NCBI RefSeq assembly: GCF_024763615.1
Contig: NC_077223.1
Coordinates: forward strand, 110,298,627 to 110,362,626
Length of the DNA stretch: 64,000 nt
Reading direction: 5' to 3'
From: Phlebotomus papatasi
Lineage: Eukaryota; Arthropoda; Insecta; Diptera; Psychodidae
Part shown: positions 53,721 to 64,000 of the stretch, one piece after another
How positions within the stretch are numbered: the stretch's first letter is position 1
Layout of the letters: every line of letters starts with the position of its first letter
Position numbers and translations under genes: made by a program
Notes under the pieces: model-generated
The model's input: the letters and a program-made list of their open reading frames with translations, nothing else
Told to the model about the DNA's origin: nothing
Database searches by the model: none

Positions 53721-53880
53721 CTACTGCTCTCTAGTTCTTCTGCACTATCGACTTTAATTTGCATTGGTTTCTGTCTCGACTATATCCCCAGTTCTCATCG
53801 TGTTCTAAAACCACTAAAGCCGTCATGACAGGAACCGATACAAAGAAAGGTCAATAATCCAGACGAACTTGAGAACAGTA

Positions 53881-54824
53881 GGGGAAGTGAGGGATGCTTC
53901 GCACGCGCGAGCCTTCGAACAATCCAAGTTTTCTCTTTGTTTGAAAAGTGCTAGTTCCTCATTTCTTAGGCATTAGATAGACAATCATAAACCTCATCTT
54001 CACTGCAAAAATAGGCAACCTAGCCCTTCTGTCCTATGTTCTAGAATCACAAATGCAAAAATGGCCTAAAATGGGAAATTTTCATGACTCACATTTCGTG
54101 TGATTTCTCACAGTTAAATTGATTTTCAGAAATAATCACTTACACCAATAGATGAAGGGTTAATCTGGGTTGATATTTACGTAATATTTTTTGCATCGGA
54201 GGAAAATTATTTTCCGATTGGCGAAAAAATCCTAAATACTACACTGCGTATTGGTTCAACCACTGAAAGTGTTATGGTTCGCCAACTCATCAGGCAACTC
54301 CAGCAGCTTAAAATCACAACATAACCTCAAAGAGGGAAACAAAGGAAAATAAAGATGAAGAAAAGACAGCTGACAAAATTTTTAGAGTTGTCATATTTGA
54401 AATTTTCACATTTCAGTCGATTTTTCGGCATAAATTTGCAAGAAAAACAGTGCTTCAGAAAAATAAGAAGAAAACTGTTTTAGATACCTTCTTTTAGTGA
54501 AATAATGGTTTCCGTGGATTCGTGGAACTTGAATCTAATAATCGGTAAATAATTTCTAGGAAAAAAATGCAATGACAAACCTTAACAACCCATCGTGCGA
54601 ATCTTGCCTCCACAGGCAAGGTCGCACAAATCATCATACTTTTTTCATTTTCCTGTCCAGGAAAAAGAACAGATTTTACGGCAGTGAATGAGGCACGCTT
54701 AGAAAGTTAAAAGACCACAGATTCTTGTGGTATAGCGCAATTGATTTTCCATTTTACCGTTCAGACAGAAAAAAATCTTGAATATTGACTTCCAAAAAGC
54801 GTGCGAACCATCCCTCACTTCCCC
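53881..54824. mobile_element. TA-GGGGAAGTGAGGG inverted-repeat element
   Basis: The ends GGGGAAGTGAGGGATG and CATCCCTCACTTCCCC are inverted (one mismatch), with TA on both sides (53,879-53,880 and 54,825-54,826). No coding capacity. Confidence 0.82.
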
Positions 54825-57023
54825 TAAAGTGCAAAAAAGAAAACATTTCCATTTTTCATTGGAACAGCACCATTCTCATAATTATATTATGTAAATATTT
54901 CCGTGAAAATCATGAAACTTTATAGAATATTGTAGTAGTGTCAGTTGATCAGTATTTTTGTTTCTTAAAATACTGATGTATTGATGCTTTGTTTATTTAT
55001 CGAAGTTCGCAATCAATAACTATAATATTAATAATGTTGAAAGTAAAATTCTGATAAATTAAAACTCATGAGATTTGCGCACAAAAGCTCTTTATATATA
55101 TCTCTTTAGAGCTTTGTGTAGCAACTCAATTTCTCACTGAATAGCTTCAAAAATCTTCAGTATCTGTCGCATTTTGCAGATTAATGTGCTTCTGCCCTTA
55201 GATTGTGCTTTTTGAGGAAGCTTTATGTTTGCAGTTTCATCCTGAAGAATACATTTTCCAGAATTTTCATTAAAACACCGCACGAGATGCAAATGTGTCA
55301 TTAAATAGTAATGAAATATGACATAATTTTTAATGAGTCTGCGAATTTCCTTGTGTCTTGAAGGAGTTTTTGGCTTTCTGCTATTTTGTCATCTTGCACA
55401 AAATCATTTGAAAACTTTTAATGAGATGTATAAATCTGCTGGGAATCCCAGTGAAGCCACTTTGGCATCATCTTATGGCAACCTCAAGTGGATGCAAGAA
55501 AAGTTTAGATAACTTTTATTCTCCCCCATTCCCATGACAAACTTATGTGATTATGGCAAAAGAGTTGAAGGATTGCTGTTTCTTGTATCCATCATGTGTG
55601 TCACTTTAATGGCGAGAAATTTCCTGAGCTTTTCCAGGCACTCCCTCAGCCTTAAGCAGGAGAATCTCTTGCCTCCTTGGCAAAAGACCCTTCGTGGTGC
55701 ATTGTGTGACAAAATGTAATAATCTCTGGAAGAGAGGGAATTCCAAAAGGACGAGGGGGATAGTGAAAGAAAATCCTCCAGGGTCTTATTGTGAAAGTTG
55801 AGGAGTCAAGTTGCCAACATTTTCAATCACATCTCTCGAAAACGCTAAGTTGTCTAAAGTGGAAACCAATCGCATTGAAGTGGTTTCCTTTCTTCATGCC
55901 ACCTTTTTTTTCCTGGCGTTGGTGACTCCTCCTGACAGTACTTGGAAATCCCCAGATCCATTTCCCTGTCAATTCCCACCCACAGATATTTTCTACTGTG
56001 TGAAAAGCTCCCCATTCACTTGTAATCCTCACTCAAGGGGTCTATTGTACCACCCAAAACCAGAGACCTTGTAAAATTTTCTATTTTAAAAATTTAAAAT
56101 CATAAGAACAATGTATTATTTAAAAAAATCTACGCAGAATGATACGCGAGACTTTACCGGGCAAATGGTGCTATAAAAGTGGAAAATGAACATGTTCTTT
56201 TTAGCACTTTACTGTGCATCTGCACTGTCGACTTTTGTTCGTGTAGGTGGTGTAGGTTCCTATCACGACTATCTTCGACAGTCCTCACTGTTTTTTTAAA
56301 CCACCAAACAGTCATGACAAGAACCAACTCAAAAAAGTCGATAATGCAGAAACACTGGAACAGGAAAGTGTTCGAAAATGTTCACTTTTCATTGAAATAG
56401 ATCCATAAATCTCCATAGAGGATTTTCACTTCAAAATTTAAAATAAAAAGAGGATAAAAAGAGGATCTAATATACCACTCATTGGACATGACTCACACTA
56501 AGATGGAAAAGTCCATTAGGACTATGAAGCAGCGGTCCTGGTAAAGATGACCTCGAAAAGAGTCTTGGATATGTCTTGGGAAATCTCCCTAGCTCTTTTC
56601 TTTCCCTGTTACGTTATAAACTCCCTAAGTGTGTGTCCTGACTAAAATAGAAAGTCTATCATATTTTCTATTTTGTTTCGAAACGTACCAAGTTCTGACA
56701 GACGATATTGTTTTAGAAGTCAGTGTTCGAAAACCATGGGTGCGTAAACTTTCGGTCATATGTTCCCTGAAAGCATTCTTGAAAAACGGTATTTTTGCAA
56801 TGGAAAATATATCTTTAATAGAAATTCTCCAATTAGATTTATCTTGTTCCTTTTTGCCGATCTTCCACGTAATAAAACATCATTCGGAGAGCTTTATGTT
56901 CGAAAAATTTTCGAAAATCCCTTCTTTTTAAAGTGAGCACTTTAGTGTTGTGAAACAACAGAAAATAGAAATTTAAAAGTTCAAAAAACTTATAATTTTT
57001 TTTCAAAAAAAAATCATTCAATA
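54825..57023. other. no gene recognised
   Basis: Contains only short open frames (up to 100 codons) on both strands, without recognisable motifs. Short words near 53,750-53,880 (CTATCGACTTTAATTTG, AAACCACTAAAG) have diverged counterparts near 56,190-56,340, hinting at an old repeat. Confidence 0.4.
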
Positions 57024-57911
57024 GTGGAGACTGGGGCAAAAAGTCACAAAACGGATATTTTTTTTTTCAAACTACTCGAGCGCTTCAAAATTTTGTAATT
57101 AGCGCAGTTTTATAGGACATTTACCGCTCTACAACTTTGTAAAAGTAATTTTCCTCTATTTTGTAAGGAAATACGTTTATCGAGCCAATTTCTAAAACGT
57201 AATTTTGTGACTATACTCAAAAATACTGGGGCAAATAGTACCAGATATTGGGTATTATCATATTTTGATTCGCTTCATTACAGGCTTCCGTAAATTTGAA
57301 AAAATACTTAGAGGACATATTTTTATAGAAATTTTTTTCATCTACACCTTTGTAAAACACCGTTTTCTCTGCGAGTAAAGTGAGAAAACGAGAAAAGCGC
57401 TTTCAAGCTCTTTTAGAAAAAAATACACAAAAGACTGCAAATCGTTTGTCCAATGTAAACAACAAGCGGCGAGACATGGTAATGACGTTTCTTTTCGCCA
57501 TGAGACATTAGAATTTGCTTCGCTTTTTTGTTACTTTTTGTTCTAAACCTTTTGTTACTTTTTACCCCAAGTGGCCATTTTTAATAAAAGGATTTCTGGA
57601 GAAAAGAACTTTTGTGAAATTCTAAAATAGATAACCGATTCGTATAAAAAAAAATCCAAATAGTGCATCAATTTTGGAAAATAAGTAGGTACTATTTGTT
57701 ATTTTCTGCAAGGAAAATATTTCAAAAACAGGGCTAAAAATTTCGATATTTTTTATTTTCTAAATTCCTTGTTCGAATTCAAAGAAACTTACGACATTAA
57801 AGAAGGTCTATGGAGGCTATCTATAGAAAAAATTTGATCCGCTATCTTTTTTACCTTGGAAGATATTGAATTTTGAATTTTTCGATTTGTGACTTTTGCC
57901 CCAGTCTCCCC
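57024..57911 (+). mobile_element. TA-GGGGAGACTGGG inverted-repeat element, copy 3 (uninterrupted)
   Basis: The ends GTGGAGACTGGGGCAAAAAG and TTTTGCCCCAGTCTCCCC are inverted, with TA at both sides. At 888 bp it represents the element without either nested insertion seen in copies 1 and 2. Confidence 0.88.
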
Positions 57912-57937
57912 TATCTTTGAATATATGTATAAACATA

Positions 57938-58144
57938 GGAGGAGGTGGGGCTACTTTGAGCCGTGGGGCTACATTGTTGTACGATTATTTCGCATATTTT
58001 TAATGAAAACTGTGTTTTAGCATCATGTAATTTAAATAGCCAAAATCATTGTGGATTTAAATAAAACAATTGTAAGGACCAGTTTCATTTAGAAAAAGGC
58101 GAAAATCAATCTAGCCCTACAGCTCAAAGTAGCCCCAGCGCCCC
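57938..58144. repeat. MITE with TA-GGAGGAGGTGGGGCTAC ends
   Basis: The subterminal words GTGGGGCTACTTTGAG and CTCAAAGTAGCCCCAG are inverted, with TA on both sides. It lies 26 bp after the preceding element. Confidence 0.75.
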
Positions 58145-59708
58145 TAGTATCAAAAATCGGTCGTTCCTTTCTTTTTCATAGAATATCGCGAAAAGCAGTT
58201 AATTTTTAGCCTTCTAATTCAGGCTGCCCCCTTAATGCCCTCTTAATAGTGTACAGGAATTACAAGGTAAAACGGTAGAAAGACAAAAGTTGTTTTCATA
58301 AAATTAGTAACTATATATTAGCATATAAATATCTAAAATTTCTTTGAATACTTTTTAATTTTGTTCAAGTTTATATTCAATAATCGTTCTTTCCCACAAT
58401 TTCTCAAATAAATAGAATATATGCCAAATTTCCTATTTTAGCCGAGACACATTTGAGGAGATTACAACAGATGGTGAAGATATTTGGTTTAATATAACCC
58501 ATCAAAAGGCATTTCCCAAGACACACAGGTCAAATGCATTTCGAAATTATTCCCTTTAAATGATTCCTGATATATTGACCTTCTTCCACATTTATTTTTT
58601 TTTTTAAAAAAAAGCTTCTGCTTAATGATACAAAATTTTACAAAGTAATTCGCAAAGTGTAAACTAAAACTAAAGAGTTTCTCAAAAAAGAATATTTACT
58701 TTATACAAATTAAATTGGGAAATCGTTTTATTGGTGAGATAGTCCCCCTGAGTTGACTTTAAAGCTGAACATACTTAGGACGAAGGATTAAAAGTTCTCC
58801 CCAGTCGAGTGCAAAATACAATTTTATCTAAACGTGACAAGATAGCACATGAGGATAAAATGTATAAATTGAAACTTTGAATAAATTTTGCTGGGGTATG
58901 GGGAGGAACTTGCTTGAACTCTTGTATATTTGAACAATGCTCAGATTTGCAATTAATTTAATAGAGAACTTACAAGAAGCCACAATTAGTGAATTTGCAT
59001 ATAGGAGACACATTCCAAAAGCATGTTTTAGCATAAAATGTACCATTGAAACATATCGAAGAGAAAGGTAAATCATTTTTGGCACCACTCTTATCGCCTT
59101 TTCTGCATTTTACGTGGGCACAAAGGCAAGATTTTCACATCTCATACACTTGTCTCTTGAAAGACTTGCAGCACAAAAGGCCTCAGTGAATGGATCTTTT
59201 GGGGTGAAAGGTGAAAGCGCTGCACAAAGTCTTCTTGGTGGTTTTGCACGAAAATAAAAGAAGTCATGCCATGAGCTTGAATTGTCTGGCGAAAAGCACT
59301 AAAATGCTTTCAAATACTGAAGAATTATTTTGGCTTTTTAACCTCAAAGTTAGAGTTCTGTGAAAAAGTCACACAGAAAAAGTTGCAGAGGTATCTGGGA
59401 AAAATGAAAGAAAGTGGTTATTTTCCACGAGCTTTTAGAAAACTTGGGAAAATTTTAATTTAGGATACTTTTATCGAGGACTTATCATTTTTACAATTTT
59501 TATGAAGACTAATCCTCAAGCTCGAAGGAAAACATAGATTTCAAGTCAAGACTCTTTGGAACATCTAAGGGCAGAGGATTCATATTCAACGGATCCAATA
59601 AATTTGAAAAATTAACTTTTTGTAAATTTTATATCTTTTGTAAATGATATATTTTATGGTCTCTACAGGTTAAAGAAATTTGTGTCCGTAGACAATTTGC
59701 TTATTGAA
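58145..59708. other. no gene recognised
   Basis: AT-rich sequence with no convincing coding frame. A word CTATTTTAGCCGAGACACATTTG near 58,433 matches the ends of the hairpin at 59,709-60,110 and may be a solo terminus. Confidence 0.4.
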
Positions 59709-60110
59709 GCAAATGAAGCAAAAAAATGGTTAAAGCATTAAAAATTTGTTTGTTTTTCTATTTTAGCCGAGACATATTTGTAGATATTATCTTGGAAACA
59801 AACCCCTTTGCGTGATTAAACACTTTTCGCAAAATTAAAAGACTTTCAATTCAGTCATATAAAGAGTAAAAAAATATTGAAATTTTAAGACCTTTATAAC
59901 GGCCACTGCGTACTAAGGAAATTTATGTCCATACTGATGGACTGAACATTTATATGACTGAATTGAAAGTCTTTTAATTTTCCGAAAAGTGTTTAATCAC
60001 GCAAAGGAGTTTGTTTCCAAGATAATACCTACAAATATGTCTCGGCTAAAATAGAAAAACAAACAAATATTTAATGCTTTAACCATTTTTTACATTTTGC
60101 ATAATTTGCA
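59709..60110. repeat. 400-bp foldback element
   Basis: Long inverted arms: AAAAATGGTTAAAGCATTAA near 59,722 pairs with TTAATGCTTTAACCATTTTT near 60,071, and GAAAGTCTTTTAATTTTCCG pairs with its inverse near 59,830. The arms are about 150 bp, with scattered mismatches. Confidence 0.85.
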
Positions 60111-60720
60111 TGTTGAATGACAAGTAATTTTTAAAATTTTTAGTGAAGATCACACCTGAAACAATTCACTAATATTATCGTTGATTTATCGGTTGATTAA
60201 TCGTCAGCTTTTCCAATTAATGAATGTGATAATGAATTACAGACATTCTAAACACAATTTGCATATTATTCTGATATACAAAAGGAGACACACAGGTTTG
60301 TATTGCATTATAAATGAAATAAATCATAATATAGAATCGTTGTCAAATAGCTTACGGCAAAATCATAAATTAATCAATTATCTTGTTGAAAGCGCTTCAT
60401 TTTCCAACCACGCATTTTCTAAGATATTTCAAAGAAAAGCTATTTAGAGAAAATTTAACGTGCCTAAAGGTAGGCAAAATTGAATCGGTATAAAGTACTG
60501 TAGGCTATTGTAATTCCGAAAGAGCAACTACGATATATAAAACACATAAAAGATCGTCCAAAATGATTTAGGAGTAATAAAATTGATTTTCGGATAAAAA
60601 CTAATTGTCGGTTTGTAACCCGTTCACAACTGATTGCAACTGGTTCAGTCGTATCAGATATTCCAAAATTTTTTCAACAACACCAAAAATGATAACATTC
60701 GTAAGAAATACGCTCTCTAT

Positions 60721-60854
60721 AGCAGAGGCGTGCAAGAAACCGTTGAAACCGAATTAACGTTAAATGAAACATGTATGTCAATGGTCAAAATGCTACTATA
60801 ACAAACTTATTTTGACGTTAATTCGGTTTCAATGGTTTCTTGCACACCTCTGCT
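60721..60854. repeat. MITE with GGTGTGCAAGAAACCG ends, copy 2
   Basis: The inverted ends AGCAGAGGCGTGCAAGAAAC and GTTTCTTGCACACCTCTGCT pair, followed inward by AATTAACGTTAAA. It is related to the element at 44,787-44,923. Confidence 0.8.
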
Positions 60855-61289
60855 CTAGAGCCTTTTTTAACCATTGACCTTGAAAAACCGTTATCGTGTT
60901 TAACCGTTAACGTGTTTTCGATAAATCTCCAAAAAAAACATGGTTTTAGGAGAAGAAAGTAAGGGGGAATGAATGAATATGAAAGGTCCCAGGATCGACT
61001 TATGGGTGACCCCTGAGAGTCTTAAGTCTTCTATCATCTAGATTTGAAAATTTTAATTTTTGCATAAAAAAATTAAATGGGAAACAGAATTAAAATGGAA
61101 AAGACATTATTCCCTAAAAAGTCAAATTAACTTTCCTGAAATGTCGCCTTTGTAGTTATTTTTAGATTTAAAAAAAAAATATTGCTAAGTTTCTAATACC
61201 AGCTCATGTATTTTCCTGACCAAGAATTTCAAAGAAACTTATTTAAACAATAAGACGTCTTCTATTTAAAACAATCTCTTAAAGCCGTT

Positions 61290-63910
61290 CAATATTTTTG
61301 ACAGCTGTCACTTAATTTTGACGAACTGTCAAATCATTCATGTCAAATCTAATGAAATGCCTTCAATGCGACATTTTGTATTACTTTTGCGAAGACCCGA
61401 CGCCTGGTTATTGCTTGAAATCGTTCCATTGTTTGAAAGCTGTCATTTGGATTTGACAAATCTTCAATTGTCAAACTTTTTGCCAAAGAAATAAGTGTTC
61501 CAACCCACAAGAGAGAGATAGTCGAACTTTCATTTTTCAACTATGTTTTATTAAATGTAATATTTATTTAAAATGTTGTAGACTCGAAGGAACACCTCTT
61601 TGACAGGGAACCCCTATTGATACTTTTGTCAAAATGTTGAAATTTATTTAATGCATCCGCAATAAAAACAAAGTAATATAACGTTTTCGCTCTAATATGC
61701 GTTTTTCGATAAGGATATGTGTTCCAATTTCGTATTCCAAATGATATAAAGTAGCGTCCTGACACGAGTTCTTAAAGTGTCAATAGGTGTTCCTTTCACC
61801 CTACTACATTTTACTTTTGTACGTTTGCCTATCAAAAAATATTTTGGCTAAAGAATAATAATCTCATTGGGAATGAAACTATTTTAATTGTTTCACTTAA
61901 GTTTTTCTGACAGTCTCGACATAGCATAACAAAAGCTTTAAATAAATCAAACAATAGAAAGATGTCTTCGGCACTGACAAAATACCCACTTAAAATGTGT
62001 GCAAAAAGATAGTGAATGATACAACAAGAAAATGTCATCTGAGAAACATGGCAAAAGTTGCTGAAGTTTCCGAGGGAAGACTTTTAAAGGAATGCTACCA
62101 ATTTTCCCTACTAACAGAAAAAAGACATGATGCAAAAAATGCCAGCATCATAAATTTCCCAGCTGCTTCTGTGATATTTGAGCCATTTTCCGTGGCAGAG
62201 TCAGAGTGAGAATGTGTAACAAATTATTTGCATTTTTGGTGATAGCGGATAGTGCAAGCAAATTTACTCAAAGCTCAAGTGTCACAGTGACACACTGCAA
62301 ATGACAGAATTGTAAAGTCATACTAAAGTGTATGGCTTTGGGCATCATATCTGACCTCATGAGAGACTATCATTCTAAATTTCTGCTCGAGAGTTCACTA
62401 TCCTCAAATCCCTAACAAAAGCTCTCTCCGAGAAGTCAGTGCTTTCTGGCAGCTTTTCAGCTTTCAGCATGCAAAAACAGGACAATGCAAATTCTCTCTT
62501 AAGACACACTGAAAAGCAAGGCAATCGGAAAATAAATGAGACTCTTATGCAAAATTGAAAAATGGGATGAAAATCAATCTGGTATTTTGACAGAGTTGTC
62601 AAAATGCGTTTGACAAACTTGTCAAAATGTATTTGACATCTGTCAAAGCTAGACTCAAACACTTTAATATCACAGTTATTATGTTAGCAATGAAGCCGTA
62701 TTACAGTGTTTGGAATAACTATTATTAAATACGGATCTAAGATTGAAATACTGCATGAAGATCTGCCACAACAAAATGCCAAATTTGAATTTTCAAGACA
62801 TCACCAAAAATTATTATATTATTAAAATTTAAACTAAATACAAAAATTATGTTTTAGAATTTGAATATATTAGTAAATTCTTTTAGTAAAATTTGACAAT
62901 TGAAAGATTATAAAATGCAAATGACAGTTGTCAAACAATAGAAGATATTCAAAAACGTGACTACCAAGAGTAACTTCTTCGCAAGAGTAAGTACAAAATG
63001 TTGTATAAAATATATTTTAGTGGATTTGACATGTTGCTTTGACATTTAATATTTTGATACATTTCTTTATTATTTAAAAATAAAATTGTTACCGGAAATG
63101 GACATAAATTAACAAATTCAGTTAAATAACCAAATAGGGGAATAGTACTGAGGCAACATTCTGAAAATATTTGCAAAATGTGGAATATTTACAATATTTA
63201 CATAATATTCTCATTATTAACAAAATATTCAGAATATTTTCAATATTTGTTAAATATTAGAAATATTCTCAATATTTGCAATATTCACAATAAGATTTGA
63301 AATTCTGTTTTGAATTTGTTTATAAACTTTTCTTGGCATATGTTACGAAATTCATTGATAACTCTTCTCAAATTCTCTACATCGTCTTGGAGAAATAACA
63401 GAACTAAATAGAAGACGACAATCTTACTGACATTTAAATAAGTTTGACAGTTCTGTCAAATGAAATGACATCTGTCACACATTCCCACAAGTTACAGACA
63501 TTTTCCTTGTGAAATTGAACGTCTTATTTCAATACAATATTACAATAAGACCGAAATTGAACAACAAAATAATAATTCAGAGACTTTTTTCATACTGCTT
63601 TGACAACTGTCAAAATAGAATGAAGTTTGCAAAGAGCTCTACCTGTTTAAAGTTCTTTTTTTGAAATACTAATTGAGTTACAAGAATTTAAATGAGAACG
63701 GTATGAAATGACAATTAAATTCATTTTATTATTGTGTCAAAATAATTTGACAGCTGTGAAAAAGACGTGAAATGTTTAACTCAAGCAAAATCGATTTTAG
63801 TGTTATAAAACAAACTAATTCAAAATAATATAACATACCAATACTTTTGCTCTACGAAACTTAGATGACATCAGTTAGTAGAAAAAAAAACTCTGTCAAT
63901 GTTTTCTCCT
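61290..63910. promoter_or_regulatory. TGACA/TGTCA-rich region, candidate enhancer or old repeat field
   Basis: About 40 copies of TGACA or its complement TGTCA were counted by eye over 2.6 kb, where 5 or 6 would be expected by chance. Many are paired as TGACAGCTGTCA, TGACAGTTGTCA or TTGACAACTGTCAA. TGACAG is the known target of Meis/Homothorax proteins, and TGTCA is the core of TGIF-type TALE homeodomain sites. No gene is visible alongside. A degenerate inverted repeat family is an alternative. Confidence 0.35.
63175..63295. repeat. degenerate AATATT-rich tandem-like stretch
   Basis: Words ATATTTACA, AATATTCTCA and AATATTTGCAATATTC recur irregularly over 120 bp, within the TGACA-rich region. 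Confidence 0.6.
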
Positions 63911-64000
63911 ACTGAATACCCTCTCCTCAATTAAACAAATGAATATTCATTAGCTCACAGGTAATTTTGTTTAATGCAGAAGGTAATTAAACTAAAATGC

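Noticed and set aside
1..64000. CRISPR array or prokaryotic operon
   Set aside because: The tandem repeats lack spacer structure, and the gene-poor, intron-containing, MITE-rich content is eukaryotic.

Overview
The window looks like nuclear DNA from an AT-rich insect genome. A fly of the mosquito/sand-fly type would fit, but no conserved single-copy gene is present to fix the species. Reasons: there is no prokaryotic gene packing, GT-AG introns are short, tRNA-derived SINEs and a 5'-truncated LINE are present, and there are dozens of short inverted-repeat elements (MITEs). Most of the sequence is transposon-derived or has no recognisable content.

The notable content is a cluster of four related plus-strand micro-exon genes, called MXG1 to MXG4 here only as labels: about 8.25-13.33 kb, 14.11-16.80 kb, 31.93-41.62 kb and 44.07-47.06 kb. 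Each has the same plan. Exon 1 encodes a short N-terminus plus a hydrophobic secretion signal. Exon 2 (30-33 nt) encodes an Arg-Pro-x-Pro-Gln type linker in MXG2-4. MXG3 and MXG4 add a 42-nt exon with two cysteines. Then comes an array of 7 to 15 tiny exons, mostly 9 or 12 nt (range 6-30), separated by introns of about 100-117 nt, and a last exon with the stop codon. All 42 micro-exons proposed are multiples of three with AG/GT borders. Read in phase 1 they give one open frame per gene, although 19 of them contain a stop codon in phase 0. The predicted products are small secreted, Ala/Gly/Val/Leu/Glu-rich, helix-prone peptides of about 70-110 residues. MXG1 has a degraded signal exon and MXG4 a damaged exon 2 donor. 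Micro-exon gene design is known from schistosome MEGs and aphid bicycle genes; I do not recognise this family. Function is unknown; a secreted effector, salivary or antimicrobial peptide is a guess.

Layout. 0-8 kb: inverted-repeat elements and a 79-bp minisatellite (6.35-7.21 kb). 8-17 kb: MXG1 and MXG2, with transposons in the long 5' introns. 17-31.5 kb: MITEs, hairpins, SINE heads, a pogo-like transposase fragment and a 2.5-kb inverted-repeat element. 31.7-47.7 kb: a tandem duplication carrying MXG3 (swollen by transposons, including a LINE inside a MITE) and MXG4 (compact). 47.7-64 kb: more MITEs, a complete SINE with 12-bp target duplications, several hairpins, and a final 2.5 kb unusually rich in TGACA/TGTCA motifs.

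All peptide and splice calls come from reading the sequence; no RNA or database evidence was available.
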